Below are positions 4,444-6,701 of a stretch of 6,701 nt of DNA, piece by piece. The stretch covers positions 1-6,701 of the forward strand of contig JAWLCQ010000231.1 of assembly GCA_041687095.1 (NCBI GenBank), in the 5' to 3' direction. The notes beneath the pieces were generated by a model, which saw only the letters and a program-made list of their open reading frames with translations, had not been told where the DNA came from and did no database searches. The stretch is from JAWLCQ01 sp041687095 (GTDB lineage: Bacteria > Planctomycetota > Phycisphaerae > SM23-33). The position numbers and the translations under genes were made by a program. The stretch's first letter is position 1. Every line of letters begins with the position of its first letter.

Positions 4444-6392
4444 TACGCCATTCGCCGTTTCGCCTCGACCCCGGGGCGCCTCAGGTTCCCGCTGCGGACG
4501 GTGAGCTTGCGGGTGTCGAAGTAGTCGAGGAGCGGGACGGCGAACTTGCGGGAGACGCCCAGGGCGTCGCGGAACTCAACGGTCTCGAAGAGGTTCTTCC
4601 GCGCGAACAGTTGCAGCAGGACGTTTTCGGCGGCGGCGACGGCGGCGGCGTGCATGACGACCTTGCGGTCGAGCGGGACGACGAGGTCGCGGTCGCGCAG
4701 CAGGCGGAGGATCTCATCGAGCTTGGCGGGGGAGATCCCGGCGGCGGAGGCGAGTTCCTCGGGCAGGGGCGGTTCCAGGTGCGCCTCCCGCAGCCGCCGC
4801 TCGATCTCCTCGCACAACCGCTCGTCCTCGGGCGAGATGTTGGGCCCGTGCCCCGCGAGCCCGACGCGCTCCCCGCGGTCGATGACCTGCCCGTCGGCGA
4901 TCAGGGCGCCCAGGGCGAGCCCCAGCACTCCGGGCTCCAGCTCGGTGCGGGCGGGCAGTTCGCCGCGGTCCAGGCCGGTGCGCTTGGGGTTGTCGTTGTG
5001 GAACGCATCGAGGACCTCGCGGATCCTCTCGCGGGCCGCCGACACGACGGAGCGGTGCAGGTACAGGCCCGGGGCGGTCTCGACGGCCTCCCCGCGTCCG
5101 GCAAGCTCCGCCAGGGCCCGCTGGGCCTGCTCCCCGGTTCGCTGGGCCTTGCGGGCGAGGGCGTCGGGGGCCGTGGGGGCGCCCGCCTCGCTGAGGATCT
5201 GCCCGCACCAGGCGGTGGTGTCGTCGAGGGCGTCGCGGCGGGCGGAGAGGGACGCGAGCGTCCAGGGGCGGTTGCGGCGGAGGCGGATGTCGCTGGTTCC
5301 GACGATGCGTCCGCCCCCGACGGTGGTGAGGCGCGAGCCCCCCCGCTGGGCGACGGCGGTGCGGATAACGAAGCGGTCCCCGGCGGCGAGGGGGAGCGGA
5401 TCGGTCAGGCGGAGCTGCACCAGTTCGCTCCCCCCGGGCTCGATGTCGCGGCCCTCCAGCATGGCCACGCGGGCCATGGTCTCCCCGGTCCCGACGTGGA
5501 GGTGGACCTGGGCGTAGTCCTTGAGGGGGGCGGGGGCGGAGGGGAGGAGGCGCAGGTCGGCCTCGGCCATGGTGACGGCGGCGAAGGCGTCGCTTTGGCA
5601 GGCGGTCATTCCGCGGTGGAGCGTCTGGCCCTCGATCCCGGTGACGTTGAGCGCGACGCACTCCCCGAAGCGTCCGACCTCGGACTCCTGCCCGTAGACT
5701 TCGAGCCGTCGCACGCGGGCCTCCCCGCCCCCGGGGACGATGGTGAGGCGGCCGCCCACGTGCACCTCCCCGCTGGTGGGGATGCCCGACAGGACGGTCC
5801 CGAACCCGGGGATGTGGAAGGCGCGTTCGATCCACTGGCGGTAGAGCCCCTCGCCCGCGCGCGGCCGATGGGCGGCGACGACGGCGTTGAGGGCGGTGAA
5901 GAACCCGTCGAACCCCTCGCCTGTGATGTTGGACAGCGGGCAGATGGGCGCCTCCGCCAGGAACGTCCCCGCCAGGACCGAGCGGACGTCGTCGATGACG
6001 AGTTCGCGCATCTCCTCGTCCACGAGGTCGATCTTGGTGAGGGCGACGAGCCCGCTGCGGGCGCCCATGAGCGTGAGGATGTCGAGGTGCTCGCGGGTCT
6101 GGGGCATGACCCCGTCGTCGGCGGCGACGACGAGGATGACGACGTCGACCCCGTGGGCCCCGGCGACCATGTTGCGGATGAAGTCCACGTGCCCGGGGAC
6201 GTCGACGATCCCGACGATACGCTGGTCGGCCATCGTGCACGGGGCGAAGCCCAGCTCGATCGTCAGTCCGCGCTGCTTCTCCTCGAGCAACCGGTCGGTG
6301 TCGCACCCGGTGAGGAGCTTGACGAGCGCGGTCTTCCCGTGGTCCACGTGACCGGCGGTACCGAGCATGATGTTACGTCGTTCGTGGGGCAT
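4443..6392 (-). CDS. selB: Selenocysteine-specific translation elongation factor SelB
   Basis: SelB is a GTPase that carries selenocysteinyl-tRNA(Sec) to the ribosome at UGA codons marked by a SECIS hairpin. The predicted protein has 649 residues, against 614 in E. coli. G motifs: GTAGHVDHGKT (11-21), RGLTIELGF (41-49), DVPGH (64-68) and TKID (119-122), followed by a LSNITGEG segment. The diagnostic SelB segment TGCDTDRLLEEKQRGLTIELG is present. EF-Tu-like domains II and III follow, with FHIPGFGTVLSG and GDRFVIRTAV. The C-terminal part from about residue 380 fits the winged-helix array that binds SECIS RNA, for example LPEELASAAGISPAKLDEILRLL and the final FRDALGVSRKFAVPLLDYFD. I chose ATG 6392 (MPHERRNIMLGTAG) because relatives carry a short RRNI-type lead; ATG 6368 is possible. 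Neither has a clear Shine-Dalgarno site. The selenoprotein gene follows on the same strand after about 320 bases. Confidence 0.96.
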   Translation of the reverse strand: MPHERRNIMLGTAGHVDHGKTALVKLLTGCDTDRLLEEKQRGLTIELGFAPCTMADQRIVGIVDVPGHVDFIRNMVAGAHGVDVVILVVAADDGVMPQTREHLDILTLMGARSGLVALTKIDLVDEEMRELVIDDVRSVLAGTFLAEAPICPLSNITGEGFDGFFTALNAVVAAHRPRAGEGLYRQWIERAFHIPGFGTVLSGIPTSGEVHVGGRLTIVPGGGEARVRRLEVYGQESEVGRFGECVALNVTGIEGQTLHRGMTACQSDAFAAVTMAEADLRLLPSAPAPLKDYAQVHLHVGTGETMARVAMLEGRDIEPGGSELVQLRLTDPLPLAAGDRFVIRTAVAQRGGSRLTTVGGGRIVGTSDIRLRRNRPWTLASLSARRDALDDTTAWCGQILSEAGAPTAPDALARKAQRTGEQAQRALAELAGRGEAVETAPGLYLHRSVVSAARERIREVLDAFHNDNPKRTGLDRGELPARTELEPGVLGLALGALIADGQVIDRGERVGLAGHGPNISPEDERLCEEIERRLREAHLEPPLPEELASAAGISPAKLDEILRLLRDRDLVVPLDRKVVMHAAAVAAAENVLLQLFARKNLFETVEFRDALGVSRKFAVPLLDYFDTRKLTVRSGNLRRPGVEAKRRMA

Positions 6393-6401
6393 GGCACACT
6401 T

Positions 6402-6438
6402 GGGAACCAGGAACCGGGAACCGGGAACCGGGGGAACC
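6402..6438 (-). repeat. GGTTCCC heptamer tandem repeat upstream of selB
   Basis: The plus strand reads five imperfect GGGAACC units in a row, with spacing variants at 6409 and 6430-6434. The block ends about 10 bases before the chosen selB start and occupies the place where a ribosome site would be expected. Confidence 0.7.
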
Positions 6439-6474
6439 ACAACCAGGCGCCGCGGTTCGCACTTCACGTTTAGC

Positions 6475-6493
6475 GGCGGGCGGTACGCCCGCC
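6475..6493. repeat. Hairpin GGCGGGCG/CGCCCGCC
   Basis: A perfect 8-base-pair stem (6475-6482 with 6486-6493) with loop GTA. It is the first of four hairpins in the gene-free stretch upstream of selB. Confidence 0.65.
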
Positions 6494-6502
6494 CACCTCC
6501 GG

Positions 6503-6528
6503 CGCCGCGGGTCTCCTGACCCGCGGCG
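6503..6528. repeat. Hairpin CGCCGCGGGT/ACCCGCGGCG
   Basis: A perfect 10-base-pair stem (6503-6512 with 6519-6528) with a 6-base loop, CTCCTG. No T-run follows on either strand, so it is not a standard intrinsic terminator. Confidence 0.7.
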
Positions 6529-6553
6529 TCCGGGAACACCAACTCACGCGTCC

Positions 6554-6625
6554 GCGACAGCGTTACGGGCGCGCCCGATCGCGGCGGGGACCGCCGCGAC
6601 GGGGGAAGAACCGTAACGCTCTCGC
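6554..6625. repeat. Nested long inverted repeat (REP/MITE-like)
   Basis: The outer arms 6554-6568 and 6611-6625 pair at 14 of 15 positions (GCGASAGCGTTACGG). Inside, CCC/GGG (6574-6576 with 6602-6604) and a perfect 9-base-pair stem TCGCGGCGG/CCGCCGCGA (6579-6587 with 6591-6599, loop GGA) form a long stepped hairpin of about 72 bases. There is no coding frame in it. It resembles a mobile palindromic unit more than a regulator of one gene. Confidence 0.7.
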
Positions 6626-6651
6626 ACCAACCGCCCTCACCCCTCCCGGAC

Positions 6652-6675
6652 GTGGGGGGGCCGGAGACCCCCCAC
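6652..6675. repeat. Hairpin GTGGGGGG/CCCCCCAC
   Basis: An 8-base-pair stem (6652-6659 with 6668-6675) with an 8-base loop, near the window edge. The rest of 6393-6701 shows no gene I can support. Confidence 0.55.
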
Positions 6676-6701
6676 CCAGGGGACAGGGGCGCGTCGGATT
6701 T

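Noticed and set aside
4326..6473. 715-residue open frame on the plus strand opposite selB
   Set aside because: It is the antisense shadow of selB; the product is low-complexity G/D/E/V-rich sequence with no domain, as expected opposite a G/C-ending gene.

Overview
The window is GC-rich with strongly G/C-ending codons. It comes from a bacterium that uses the standard stop code and makes selenocysteine. The mix of features suggests a Planctomycetota or related PVC-group genome: a SelB factor, a REP-associated transposase, a degenerate sulfatase-modifying-factor/ankyrin lipoprotein, and intergenic ATTCGTGCA and GCAGAG repeats. This placement is an inference; there is no rRNA or marker gene.

Left part (1-2640, plus strand). 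A small protein of unknown function (8-430) has visibly lower GC than its neighbours. It is followed by a single-domain HUH/Y1 transposase of the RAYT type (523-1281). An inverted pair of short hairpin repeats brackets the transposase (copy A 447-476, minus; copy B 1237-1270, plus). The transposase stop overlaps the start of a predicted lipoprotein (1278-2600) with a reduced FGE-sulfatase domain and about six ankyrin repeats. A third copy of the repeat (C, 2608-2636) sits directly after that gene, so the lipoprotein gene lies exactly between two direct copies. A diverged fourth copy (D, 2672-2699) follows.

Right part (2627-6392, minus strand), read right to left. selB (6392 to 4443) encodes the selenocysteine-specific elongation factor. 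After a repeat-bearing spacer of about 320 bases comes a gene for an exported protein. Its frame meets UGA at 2931-2933, then continues for 44 well-behaved codons to TAG at 2796-2798. A six-base-pair hairpin begins 15 bases after the UGA. The best reading is a 442-residue secreted selenoprotein with a U-x3-C pair (Sec398, Cys402), encoded next to the factor that decodes it. I recognise no named family for it. An ordinary gene caller would cut it at the UGA. After it, a strong ribosome site inside a hairpin precedes a short ORF (2755-2627) that looks like a gene truncated by repeat D.

The segment upstream of selB (6393-6701) has no supported gene. It holds a heptamer repeat over the selB start region and four consecutive strong hairpins. 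selA, selC and selD are not in the window.
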